DNA of 64,000 nucleotides from Plazaster borealis (Eukaryota; Echinodermata; Asteroidea; Forcipulatida; Labidiasteridae). The stretch covers positions 20,310,827-20,374,826 of the forward strand of contig CM037476.1 of NCBI GenBank assembly GCA_021014325.1, read 5' to 3'. Positions 30,401-38,790 of this stretch are shown here, piece by piece. How positions within the stretch are numbered: position 1 is the first letter of the stretch; each line of letters opens with the position of its first letter. Made by a program: the position numbers and the translations under genes. Under the pieces are notes generated by a model that saw only the letters and a list, made by a program, of their open reading frames with translations, made no database searches and had not been told where the DNA came from.

Positions 30401-33400
30401 ACTTAATATCTAAAGATTCAATTACATCGTGTATTATCACATTTAATAATAATAATAATAATTTGGGAGGCTAATCATCCTTACTGGCAGCTAAGAGCTG
30501 AATTTCGAAGGACGCGGCTACAACGTGTTCGAGAAGCAGGCATGCAAGGGCGCCTTTGGCAGCCAGCCACATCAACCCATTATGACCACGGAGCACAGCC
30601 AGAGATCGAAAGTGTTTGATTTTTTTTCGAGGGAGAAAAAACGGATGGTCTGGAAAACCCTCGTGGCACAGCAGAGAACCAACGCACAACTAAACTCACA
30701 TATGGCCCTGGCCGGGTATCGAACCTGGGTCACCTAGGTGAGAGGCGAGTGCTTTACGCACCAACCATGCCACCAAATTTAGATCAAAGCGGTCAAGTAG
30801 ACTCTGTGGGTTCCAATCCCAGTTTGAGAGAATAATTTATAATTTATCAAAAATGTTTTGTTTTGATTTTGTTTTTCTTTATCTACAGTTTCTCATAAAA
30901 TTTTGCGACTATTTTGGTGGAAACATATTGCAAATTGTTATATGTCAATCTTATTTATTCTTATTTTTATTTCTAATCGTTGCTTTTATCATTTTTTCCT
31001 TAATCTTGTTCATGTTGTGGTTACCAGAGTGAGCAAGTTCCCATGACCATTGACCTACCTTAATTGACCTATGACCTCATTATGCATTTTCCATAGTGAA
31101 GCAATGACTTGGTTACAGTTCATCCTGTCCTTAACTACACAGAGGGCATGACAGGAGAAAAAAGAACAACAATTGACAAATGAACCAAAATTACAGGCCA
31201 TGTAAAAACAAGTGAGGGTAAGCACATACGTATGCAAATCAGGGGCCAATAATAAAAGTGACAATGGGTTTCCCCAGTTGGGTAAAGGTCCCCAGTTGGA
31301 AAGTGTGTACAAAACCAATGGGAGCCGTCACCCAAAAAGTTAAAAGTGCAAACAATAGAGGGAAAAAAGGAGGTCCCCAATTACAGGGCCCAATTTCATA
31401 GAGCTGCTTAAGCACAAAAAGTAGCTAAGCACAACAAAATTATGCTTACCAGAATAAGGTTACCAGCCAAACTACCATGTCACATGTACAATTTGTGAAT
31501 GGTATCCTGCTCATTTCTGCTTAGCAGACAATTTGTAAGCAATATTTTCTGCTCTATGAAATTGGGCCCAGGTGTGCTCACATTTGGTACCTTATGGAGA
31601 CCGAGTTAAAAAACGAAGAAGGAAAAACAAAATGTCTCTATAAGGAAATTCTAAAGACAGGGGTGCTCCACAAGGAAATCTGTGTACAAAGTCTGCGGGG
31701 AAATGTTATGTGCAGGGACAACAGAAAGAACAAAAGCCTGCTCCACAAGGATACATTTTTTAGAGTAACTGGTAACAGACTTTTAAGTGTGTGCATGAGC
31801 GTGACTATCTGTTAACACCCAGGGCCCAATTTCATAGAGTTGCTTACACACAAAAAGCAAGCTAAGCACAACAAACTTATGCCTAACAGATTAAGGTTAC
31901 AAGCCAAATAAACTTGTCACAATTACCATCTGTGACTGGTATCCTGCTTATTTTTGCACAGCAGGAAGTTTGTAAGCACTTTGAGCCCTACTATTGTTAA
32001 AGACCTGGGCCCAATTTCATAGAGCTGCTTAAGCAGAAAATATTGCTTAGCAATTTGCTACTAAGCGAAAATGAGCAGGATATCAGTCACAAATTGTACA
32101 TGTGACATGTTTTTGGGGCTAGTAACCTTAGACTGTTCAGCAGAATTGTTGTGTGCTTAGCTACTGTTTGTGCTTAACCCCTCAGAGACCATTCATTTCT
32201 GTATAATTATCACCAGACGCCCAGACATTGATTTATTTTTGAATTTTTGAAACAATTTGTTCTTGTAAAAGTGTCTGAACAAATAATACAAAACAAAAAT
32301 TTGGTTTTGTTTTAGATACATAGATACTATGTTAACATGGGAACCATTAAACAATGCCATCTCAGGTCATGACCTTTTACTTTGACCTTTCTGGTTGAGT
32401 GGAAGTAGGTCAGATCTTGCAGCCGTTTGCGTCCGCTATGGGCATTTTGGTACAAGCCGTTTCCGGCCGCTATGGTCTCTAAAGGGTTAAGCAGCTCTAT
32501 GAAATTGGGCCCTGATAAAGACACATACTTACTGGCACTGATGAGCTTGGAATATTCACTCAGTATTTCGGGTAAACCTTTCTCAAACGGGATCTGTAAA
32601 ACAATGGCATTATAGAGATGTCAATCAGTTCTTTAAATTATCAAAAGGTATTTGATACAGGATTGGTAGAGCTGACAAAATAGTTAGACAGTGTTCATGT
32701 TTTCAACCGTACACATGAAATAACAAACCTGTAAAAATGTGGGCTTAATCCGTTGTGCGAGTCAGGAGGAAATGGTTTAAAAACCATGTAGAATTTTCAG
32801 CATGTAGCATCAATGTCCTTAATTTTGGATGTAAAAACCGAAATCAGCTGTTGAGGTTTATTTTTTAGGTTTTCAGATACGGTTTTCTCAAGTAATTAAT
32901 TCATTTCAGAGGAAAATATTTCACAGAAAAAATTGTTCTAGAATGAACTTCATAATCAGTAAGCTTTCAGACTAAACCTAAAAGTTGATAGCTGAAACTA
33001 AAATAAAAAACTTAAAGTGGGGAAAAGAGTCAAGAGAAAGAGAATTTCACAAAAGGAAGAGAAAAACAAATGTTACGCCCTTCATCATAACCAGGTATTT
33101 CTTAGAAATAGTGAAGTTGTATTACATGTAATCCTCTTGTTACCAAATTGTTTTGACATATGTAAAGTACTGGGGACGTACTGTTTGCCCACTCAAGCGT
33201 GACGTACACATTCTCACACAACATAAAGCTTTTGCTAAATAGCCATTTTTACAAACTCTATCATCATCTCAAAGAAATTGTTGTGGCGTGTCGTGGCCGA
33301 GCAGTCTCGTTCACCGGACCCAAGCTCTGGTGTTGTCAGCAGCAGAGTGTGGGTTCGAATCCCGGTCATGACACTTGTGCTGCCCTTGAGCAAGGCACTT

Positions 33401-34960
33401 AACCATAATTGCTCCGTAAACAGTTTGGAAGGTAGTGCATTCTGCTATACAAGCCAGGCTCCTAGTGGATGATACCCATGCCTACATCCTTATGAACTCA
33501 CGGACTGTGAAGGGGGTAACCCTGTTTCAGCCCCAGGAGTAGGTGGCAACGTGCCCCTGGTGCCAGTTGATTTGGGTCGACAGCCAAAATCAGTTAAGTG
33601 TAGCCCTCACCTTGAATAGGCCGTCCATGCCTTGTGATGTTAGGCGATATCTCATTTTCAAGAAAACAAATAGCAAAAAACGTAATAAAAAAATACTTAT
33701 TTAATTCCCTTTTATATCAATCGAAATACATTGAGATTGGTCAATATGTGTCCAACTTCTTGGTCTTTGTTTCCTCAGATGATCTGTAAACACTTTTTTT
33801 AAGACAACCATATGGCGCTCCATGTTTGGCATTTTCAGATCTTTCCACTCCAATTTGAAGGGATTGCATAGTAGCGAAGATCCAACCTTTCTCTTTCCAA
33901 ACATTGTAAGCCCGAGAATCCCTTGGTGTCATTACTAGAAAGATGTAAAAATATTAGTGGTACATCATTATTGCTTACTGATGGTTCAACATCTGGGTGT
34001 CTTCTCAGCTCCTCTAAGTTGGGACTCTCAGTTAAGAACTGTTGGTATGACTTCAACAACCCTTCATCTTTTAGATAACCTACAAACATTTCAAAATAAA
34101 AAAATTGAAAAAACAAATTATAAAATAACTTATTTTTTCAGTACAGTAGTAGTAACGAAAAATGTACTTAGTTATCAATTAATTTTTGTTTGAAGAAAGA
34201 CAAATTTACTAGAGTGGGACTTGAACCAACGACCTCCGGAAATGTGCAAGCGCTCTACCAACTGAGCTGAGCATTAAGTCTAGTGCTAATCACAGTGCAA
34301 GGGTTTAAACCCAACCAAATGTAACTTTTAAAATGGGGCTGTGTCATCATGATCAAAGCAGGCCTGTGGTTAACCATTGAATTATGAACTCTCACCCAGT
34401 TACCGCACGTGCGCCCTCCCTCCTTATCATATCTATGGAGCGCACGTGCGCGCGCGGCAACAGGATGAGAGTTCATAATTCCATGTACAGCCACAGGCCT
34501 GCTTTGATTACGAGAAAACACAGTCCCTTTAAAGGGATTGTATACGTTTGGTAATTGGAACACACTTGTTTGTTTCAATCCCACGCAGCTGCAATTGGAA
34601 TACACAATCTGAGAAATGTAAGCAGTAGGCCCAACGCTTGTCAGATTCAAATTTTGGGGGATAAAAAAGTGATACATTTTTCCATAACAGCAGTACTTCG
34701 AAAGTGAAAAGTTTCTCAAAATGCATTATACTATCCAAAGCTGCTGTACTTCTTACCATGTAAGTTCTTACATGTATTACCATTAATTTTCAGAGTCACT
34801 ACCAAACGTATACAGACCCCTTAATCAGTCACTGTCAATTTCCTAAGCACCACTTCAGCCCTTATTCTCATTTTATTTGGAGGGGGGTGCAGCAGAGGAG
34901 GTTGCTAGGATAACTTTTGCCCTTACCTAGGACTAGTCGAGCTACATCTGAGGGAAGCAT
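21398..34960 (-). CDS. NPAT: NPAT-like histone-gene transcription co-activator, nine coding exons, about 1063 aa
   Basis: NPAT is a nuclear cyclin E/CDK2 substrate of the histone locus body that activates replication-dependent histone genes. Exons in transcript order: 34960-34927, 34079-33979, 32593-32533, 29693-29333, 27910-27728, 26655-26457, 25963-25714, 25120-23202, 21481-21398; phases agree throughout. The N terminus MLPSDVARLVLGYL is the NPAT LisH motif (about residues 2-33). Exons 5 and 6 carry a conserved-looking acidic block (FQEKLAGNINK, DDTVHEIVQ, DPAFESLFSLF). The 1.9 kb exon is low-complexity, rich in Ser/Thr/Gln with many SP/TP sites and basic patches near its end. The last exon encodes SFPSNLDVDKFLSSL before the stop, matching the FP..xDVDKFLxSLHY tail of vertebrate NPAT. 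The protein is shorter than human NPAT (about 1427 aa). The start context CACAATG and an acceptor at 35019-35020 suggest a spliced 5' UTR. Identity rests on the two ends; the middle is divergent. Confidence 0.9.
21545..21700. repeat. Three tandem units of about 55-60 bp in the last NPAT intron
   Basis: GTAGGKTCAACTCCCA and TTGTGGATTGTT repeat three times with spacer differences. Confidence 0.6.
21854..22152. mobile_element. Family C inverted-repeat element, expanded
   Basis: Ends GGGCAAATTTCATAGAG and CGCTATGAAATTAGCCCC; longer than other copies, so probably carrying an internal insertion. Confidence 0.6.
22285..22652 (-). mobile_element. Family A TTAA element in the last NPAT intron
   Basis: TTAA at 22281-22284 and 22653-22656; standard termini and core. 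Confidence 0.85.
22840..23170 (+). mobile_element. Family B TTAA element beside the NPAT large exon
   Basis: TTAA at 22836-22839 and 23171-23174; termini AGGTATTGTACACTTTTGG / CCAATAGTGTACAGGGCCT. It ends about 30 bp from the donor of the 1.9 kb NPAT exon. Confidence 0.85.
25214..25597. mobile_element. Fold-back element with tRNA-like ends
   Basis: Left arm (minus strand) and right arm (plus strand) both carry the GGTTCAAA-type B box; the right arm has GCTCAGTTGGTAGAGC. Inner arms AGTCAGAAG / CTTCTGACTGGCACCCC with TTTTGTCAATATC / GATATTGACAAAATG pair almost perfectly. It lies between the two exons encoding the NPAT middle region. Confidence 0.7.
26275..26440 (+). mobile_element. SINE head joined to a LINE-like tail
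   Basis: A short GTGTCGTGGTCGAGCGG head leads into a tail (CACCTTGAGTACC..GTGCACTATATAAG) whose reverse complement occurs at 53320-53420. Confidence 0.55.
26691..27025 (+). mobile_element. tRNA-derived SINE (family S2)
   Basis: Head GTCATGGCCGAGCGG, B box GGGTTCGAATCCCGG; the body differs from S1 (CCAGGGGTATAAATG, CTGTATACTCC..GGAG). It ends GCGCTATATAAGAAC. Relatives at 43360-43870 and 58395-58600. Confidence 0.75.
27030..27720. other. NPAT intron, nothing recognised
   Basis: No inverted repeat, tRNA-like box or convincing ORF; a short block at 27613-27660 (AGGCCTAAAATTTCATCC) resembles the edge of the element at 44100. Confidence 0.4.
28034..28395 (+). mobile_element. Divergent family A TTAA element
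   Basis: Termini AGGCAGGGTATACTTTTGG / CAAAAGTATACCCTGCC; TTAA only at the left (28030-28033). Confidence 0.7.
28578..28942 (+). mobile_element. Family A TTAA element in NPAT intron
   Basis: TTAA at 28574-28577 and 28943-28946. One base is lost in the CTCAAAACTACG tract relative to other copies. Confidence 0.85.
28950..29330. other. NPAT intron, nothing recognised
   Basis: Unique-looking sequence with no supported element. Confidence 0.35.
29770..30480. other. NPAT intron, low-complexity and unassigned
   Basis: Flanked by (ATA/ATT)n tracts at 29715-29757 and 30447-30462. Inside is a short inverted GGGTACC pair (29933-29973). No coding signal. Confidence 0.35.
30490..30775 (-). mobile_element. 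tRNA-derived SINE of a second tRNA type (family S3)
   Basis: On the minus strand the head reads GCATGGTTGGTGCG..AAAGCACTCGCC with B box GGTTCGATACCC, a tRNA type different from the S1/S2 SINEs. The body extends to an AT-rich (ATT)n tail at about 30450-30490. Confidence 0.65.
30790..31385. other. NPAT intron, nothing recognised
   Basis: AT-rich sequence; no element or ORF that I can support. Confidence 0.35.
31386..31570. mobile_element. Family C inverted-repeat element, clean copy
   Basis: GGGCCCAATTTCATAGAGC / GCTCTATGAAATTGGGCCC termini are perfectly inverted; 185 bp. Confidence 0.8.
31822..31989. mobile_element. Family C element, right end eroded
   Basis: Left end GGGCCCAATTTCATAG intact; right end only TTTGAGCCC. 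Confidence 0.6.
32007..32512. mobile_element. Family C element carrying a nested TTAA element
   Basis: Outer termini GGGCCCAATTTCATAG / CTATGAAATTGGGCCC. The inner 309 bp (32178-32486) is separately bounded by TTAA. It ends 20 bp inside the intron from the third NPAT exon. Confidence 0.75.
32178..32486. mobile_element. piggyBac-type element nested in a family C element
   Basis: Starts CCCCTCAGAGACC and ends GGTCTCTAAAGGG, with TTAA outside both ends (32174-32177, 32487-32490). The CCC start next to TTAA is the canonical piggyBac end. Confidence 0.7.
32643..33010. mobile_element. Degenerate TTAA-type element, sister of 12838-13203
   Basis: Shares ACAGGATTGGTAGA, GTGTTCRTG and CTTCATAATCAGTAAGCT blocks with the copy at 12838; ends unclear. 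Confidence 0.5.
33283..33655 (+). mobile_element. tRNA-derived SINE (family S4)
   Basis: S1-like head GGCGTGTCGTGGCCGAGC and B box GGGTTCGAATCCCGG, but a distinct body (AGGCTCCTAGTGGATG, AACTCACGGACTGTGAAGG, TGGTGCCAGTTGATTTGGG). The reverse complement of the same body is at 56207-56560. Confidence 0.75.
34196..34270 (-). repeat. Solo tRNA-like arm of the fold-back family
   Basis: Minus strand reads GCTCAGTTGGTAGAGCGC and GGTTCAAGTCCC then TTTGTC; no partner arm is seen nearby. Confidence 0.55.
34332..34528. mobile_element. Family H TTAA hairpin element
   Basis: GGGGCTGTGTC..CACAGTCCC termini, long inner inverted arms (ATTATGAACTCTCA / TGAGAGTTCATAAT). Sister of 17306-17474. Its right TTAA (34529-34532) is also the left TTAA of the next element. 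Confidence 0.75.
34533..34820. mobile_element. TTAA element sharing its target with the preceding one
   Basis: Termini AGGGATTGTATACGTTTGG / CCAAACGTATACAGACCCC; TTAA 34529-34532 and 34821-34824. The interior matches 37688-38042. Confidence 0.8.
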
Positions 34961-35018
34961 TGTGGATGTTTTCTCTTTGTAGGGACCTCACAGACAAACA
35001 TCCGGCCAGTTCAATACT
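34927..35018 (-). other. NPAT: NPAT exon with start codon and part of 5' UTR
   Basis: On the minus strand an acceptor-like TTACATTGCAG ends at 35019. A short leader then runs to ATG at 34960-34958, and the exon ends in CTAG before GTAAGG. That would place at least one noncoding leader exon further upstream (above 35 kb). The splice acceptor is inferred from consensus only. Confidence 0.5.
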
Positions 35019-35039
35019 CTGCAATGTAATTTAATCGTC

Positions 35040-36130
35040 AAAATGTTAAAATGACAACGTGTTAAAATCGTAAAATTACCTTCTCGCCACTTTCAAAAGG
35101 TGCCAGGTGACACTGGCAGGAACCCATTGGGCCTTGCTTGGCTTTGATATGATGTCATGAGGCAAGGCGGTGTACCTTTAAAAAATAACAAACCACCTTG
35201 CAGTACCTGCACCTCCGTTGCGATAATTAAATTTAACCCTACACTTATTATGAATATGAAAATATTCATAACCTGCACTCCAAGCAAAACACCAATTCAC
35301 ATACTAATACAATGTAACTGGTTTCCTGCTTAGTTTTGTTTTGAATTTTGTTAAGCATTTTTCTTTGCTTTTAAAAGCAGCTCTTTGAAATTTGGCCCAG
35401 AACTTATGTTACAATCCATAGCTTGAAAATAAAACTCATGAGTCATAAAACTCATAAACTATAAATGTAATTTCAACTTTCATTAAAAAAATATCAGGTA
35501 CGCCTAGTACAAATCCAATGACTCAGAGACTATGAGTGACATGTCAGTCATCTGTTGGTCCATGGTTGGTCTGACCCTTGCCCTATGAATATGCATATTG
35601 GGGAAGAGGGTACCCCCATGTTTCCATACTTTAACACATCATTTTCCTCCTGTATAGAAGTCCGCCCCCCCCCCCTAAATTCATCTAAAAGAGTTCCTGA
35701 GTCTGAGCTTCCAAGCACACAATTAAACTTTAATTTCTAAAGACACAAAAATAGGGGAGGGGTTTCACCATGCCCCCATATCGAGCACCAAATGCTATGA
35801 TCTGTCGATGCTGATCTGATGGCGACGAAAAACAAGCTATGTCTGGCTCTGGTTTTTCATAATTTATTTTTAATCATAAAAATTAAAAGCACTGTCATCT
35901 GCGGCCGTCGCGATTCAACACACACAGGCATGACAGGACTATCACAATCCCAATACCTTAGACCTTAGACTAGAGCAAGGACTTAGACAATTTCAACAAT
36001 GTTTTACTTACACTATCGCTATCATTTGTCTTGGTGAATTTACTTGTTTAGTTCATTGTTGTTGACATTGATTCATTGACAAGTGAATAGAGCGAGTGAA
36101 AGTTGCAGCCCTCATCTAGCCATAGATGAT
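35040..36130. promoter_or_regulatory. NPAT upstream region
   Basis: Expected to hold the NPAT promoter and leader exon(s). I see a poly(C) tract at 35664-35675, a family C-like fragment near 35375-35400 and CpG-containing GCGGCCGTCGCG at 35901-35912, but no TATA box or E2F site I would defend. Confidence 0.3.
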
Positions 36131-36134
36131 CTAG

Positions 36135-36546
36135 ACAGACTAGACCAAAGTGATTCACACACAGTATGCAGTAACAACCTTGTCCCCGAAGTTTGATTAG
36201 GTTCTTTTGACGTGGTGTGCACGTGAGATTGATTAGTTTGAGGACGAGTTACTTACAGACTAGACCAAAGTCATGCTGCATTCACACACAGGCCCTTTTC
36301 GAATCCACGGCTTTGGCTTTGGATTCGGCTTCAGGCTCCGTTCTCTCGTCTGAATCCCTGAACGCATAGCACGCGTATTGTCAAAACAACTGAGGGGCCT
36401 AGCTAGCCTGAGCCGAATCCGAAGCCGAAGCCGGTCGTTTCGAAAAAGGCCGCAGTATGCAGTAACAACCTTGTCCCCGAAGTTTGATTATGTTTTTTTG
36501 ACGTGGTGTGCATGTGAGATTGATTAGTTTGAGGACGAGTTACTTT
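36135..36546. repeat. Tandem duplication upstream of NPAT, one unit carrying an insertion
   Basis: Units 36135-36253 and 36254-36546 share CAGACTAGACCAAAGT, GTATGCAGTAACAACC and ACGTGGTGTGCACGTGAG-type blocks. The second is interrupted by a 161 bp fold-back at 36292-36452. Confidence 0.8.
36292..36452. mobile_element. Fold-back element flanked by CAG, PIF/Harbinger-like
   Basis: Arms GCCCTTTTCGAATCC..GCTTTGGATTCGGC and GCCGAATCC..TTTCGAAAAAGGCC pair. CAG flanks both ends (36289-36291, 36453-36455), and the sister duplicate gives the empty site with one CAG (36162-36164). A second copy, inverted, is at 61997-62156. Confidence 0.7.
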
Positions 36547-37175
36547 TAGCAAACTTGATAAACTAAAACGTATGTACTGAAAAGATGGCAAGCTCTTCGA
36601 TAACTCAGTGCCCGATGGAGCAAAAAATAATACCCTAAATCTACCATTTTCCCTTTTCTAGTTTTAGTGAAACCATTCTCCATGGTGAAACCTACATCAG
36701 ATTAGTATAGACTCTATGAGAGGGACTTTCAGACTTCCAGGTTTAGCGATAACTATTGGGCAAGCTTGGTGTTTCAGACACCGTGTGGTGTGTGTAGAAC
36801 CATAACCCGGTACCCCGAAGTCGTAGTCGCGCTGCGTGTAATGCAAGTAGGCCTAGGCCTAGGACTATTTTGACGCGATTCAAATAAAAAGAAGAAGACA
36901 AAAAAAGGAATCATGTCTTTACACGGTCACCCTACAATATACTGTTCAGCACGCACTGAAGTATGCTAGCCCGCAAAAGAGGCATCAAGTGAGAGCAACT
37001 GTCCCCTCTCAACTCATTCAGCCTGAATAAAAGGCTTTTATAATGATCTTGTTATGTTGTGTCTAAAACTGTGTTAGGGTGACCATGGAGGTAGAAATAG
37101 ACAGGTAGAAATCTATTTCTACGTGACCGGGCCTATAATGCCACACGATTCATTTTTGGCGTCATTCTTTTATGA

Positions 37176-37315
37176 CACGCGCGTACTAGCGTCCTACAAA
37201 CAAAGTTTTTAACAAAGCTTGCGCGCAATTATTGGGAGCCAATCAGCGTTGTTTTTTTCAGCACTAATTAGTGACGCCAGGGGTATCGATACGGCGCGCT
37301 GTCCGAGGCTGAATA
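37176..37315 (+). repeat. Dispersed repeat family D, copy 3
   Basis: Matches 10140-10290 in order (TTGGGAGCCAATC, GTGACGCCAGGGG-like, GATACGGCGCGC). Confidence 0.5.
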
Positions 37316-37687
37316 AGACGGGGGGGGGCAGTTCTCTATTTGCTCGCCCACCGCCATCCAAGACTAGACCGCTGGGATAGGCTGCACAATTAGCTTGTAC
37401 AAATTCTTGTTCAGGATGTTGTGATGCATGGTGGGAACGATTATACTGCAGTCAGCGTAATGCTTTTAAAGTTTTTAAACCAAAGTTGAATCTATAACAA
37501 CCAGGACTAATTAAAATATACAATAATTATATTTGGATAATATTTCAAAGTCACACTTCCAGGGGTTAAACAAAATAATGCACAAAGTAATGTAAAATCT
37601 TGTAGATATAAAAAATGGCGCGGCGAGATCGATCACTCCTGGGAACGAGTTTAAGATGAGTCAAAATCATTGAGTGCAAAGTTTTAA

Positions 37688-38042
37688 AGGGTCAGTATAC
37701 ATTTGGATAACCCATTGCTTGTTTCAATCCTAGGTTGTAGATATACCATAAAACTAACCCGTGGAAATTTTATTTCAAAATGTGGTAGCGTTTTTGAGAT
37801 ATTGCCGAAAATCTGGAGCGGTTATGGAAAAATAATCTGCAATTGGAATACACAATCTGAGAAACGTTACTTCTCAGATTCAAATTTTGGCGGAAAAAGT
37901 GATATATTTTCCATAACCGCAGCACTTCGAAGTGAAAAGTTTCTCAAAATGCATTATACTACCCAAAGCTGCTGTTCTTCTTACCAAGTAAGTTTTTATT
38001 GCCATTAATTTTCAGAGTTATTACCAAACGTATACAGACCCT
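37688..38042 (+). mobile_element. TTAA element between NPAT and Scm
   Basis: TTAA 37684-37687 and 38043-38046; termini AGGGTCAGTATACATTTGG / CCAAACGTATACAGACCCT. Confidence 0.8.
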
Positions 38043-38299
38043 TTAAACAGTGAAACTCATAACAATTCTGGTAACTTTAGCTTTCTGTGACAATATTCAA
38101 CCGCTTTAGTGAGTCTGTGTTTGTTGTCAAGAAGAGGGAGAACAAGGGATTGGGGAATGTTGTGGTCTTCAAACAGTCATTCAGTTTTCCTAATAATGGT
38201 TTCAAGAAAAATTGCTCAAAAACGCATGCATAAGTGGAATGGGCTGCTCTTATACCGAAAAACTGGGGAAAACTTAAAGCAGCGAGGCTCATGCAAACA

Positions 38300-38790
38300 G
38301 AAAAATATCCGACGCCACCCTCCTTGTTCATGCCTTTGTCACTTCTAGACTCGGCTCATGCAATTCAAGTCTCTTCTCACTGCACTTTCAGTTCAATTCA
38401 AAACATTGCTGCATGCTCGATCGCCTAGCTGACGGTCGTCTCGATCACGCACACCTCGTTCTCATTATATCACCCATGTCCAAACTGGCTCCGATTAAAA
38501 TGCATATCGCGTATCGTATAAGTTAAATCTCAGTCCTCATCACTTTCAAAACTCCTCATGGACTATATCTCCAGACTATAGGCTATATTATCTGATCTCC
38601 TGCATAATTAATGTATTCCTGTTTGTCCTCTTCGTTCTGCTGGCCAATCCTTACTGACGCAAACTATGGTCAGAGCCTTCAACTTCACTGCACCTTCTAA
38701 CGGAATGACAGTGTGCGCCTACCAGTTCATATTCACCAAGCTGACTCTCTTCTGATTTTCAAGGGCTTAAATATTTTTGTTACAAATTGC
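38300..38790 (+). pseudogene. Degraded LINE-like reverse transcriptase C-terminus
   Basis: Broken frames give blocks reminiscent of the last part of CR1/L2-type reverse transcriptases, ending LPVHIHQADSLLIFKG. Stops and frameshifts throughout. It is the first of three related 3' ends (also 39296-39500 and 40171-40400, where the block reads LPVHIRQADSLLIFKG). Confidence 0.55.

Noticed and set aside
33701..33932. Minus-strand frames after an acceptor-like site in NPAT intron 2
   Set aside because: No recognisable family. Joining in phase from the LisH exon gives an immediate stop, and exon 3 at 32593 joins in phase. Could be a rare alternative terminal exon but unsupported.
36790..37320. Another promoter or gene near the CG-rich words upstream of NPAT
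   Set aside because: Mostly family D repeat and unassigned sequence; no frame or splice pair seen.
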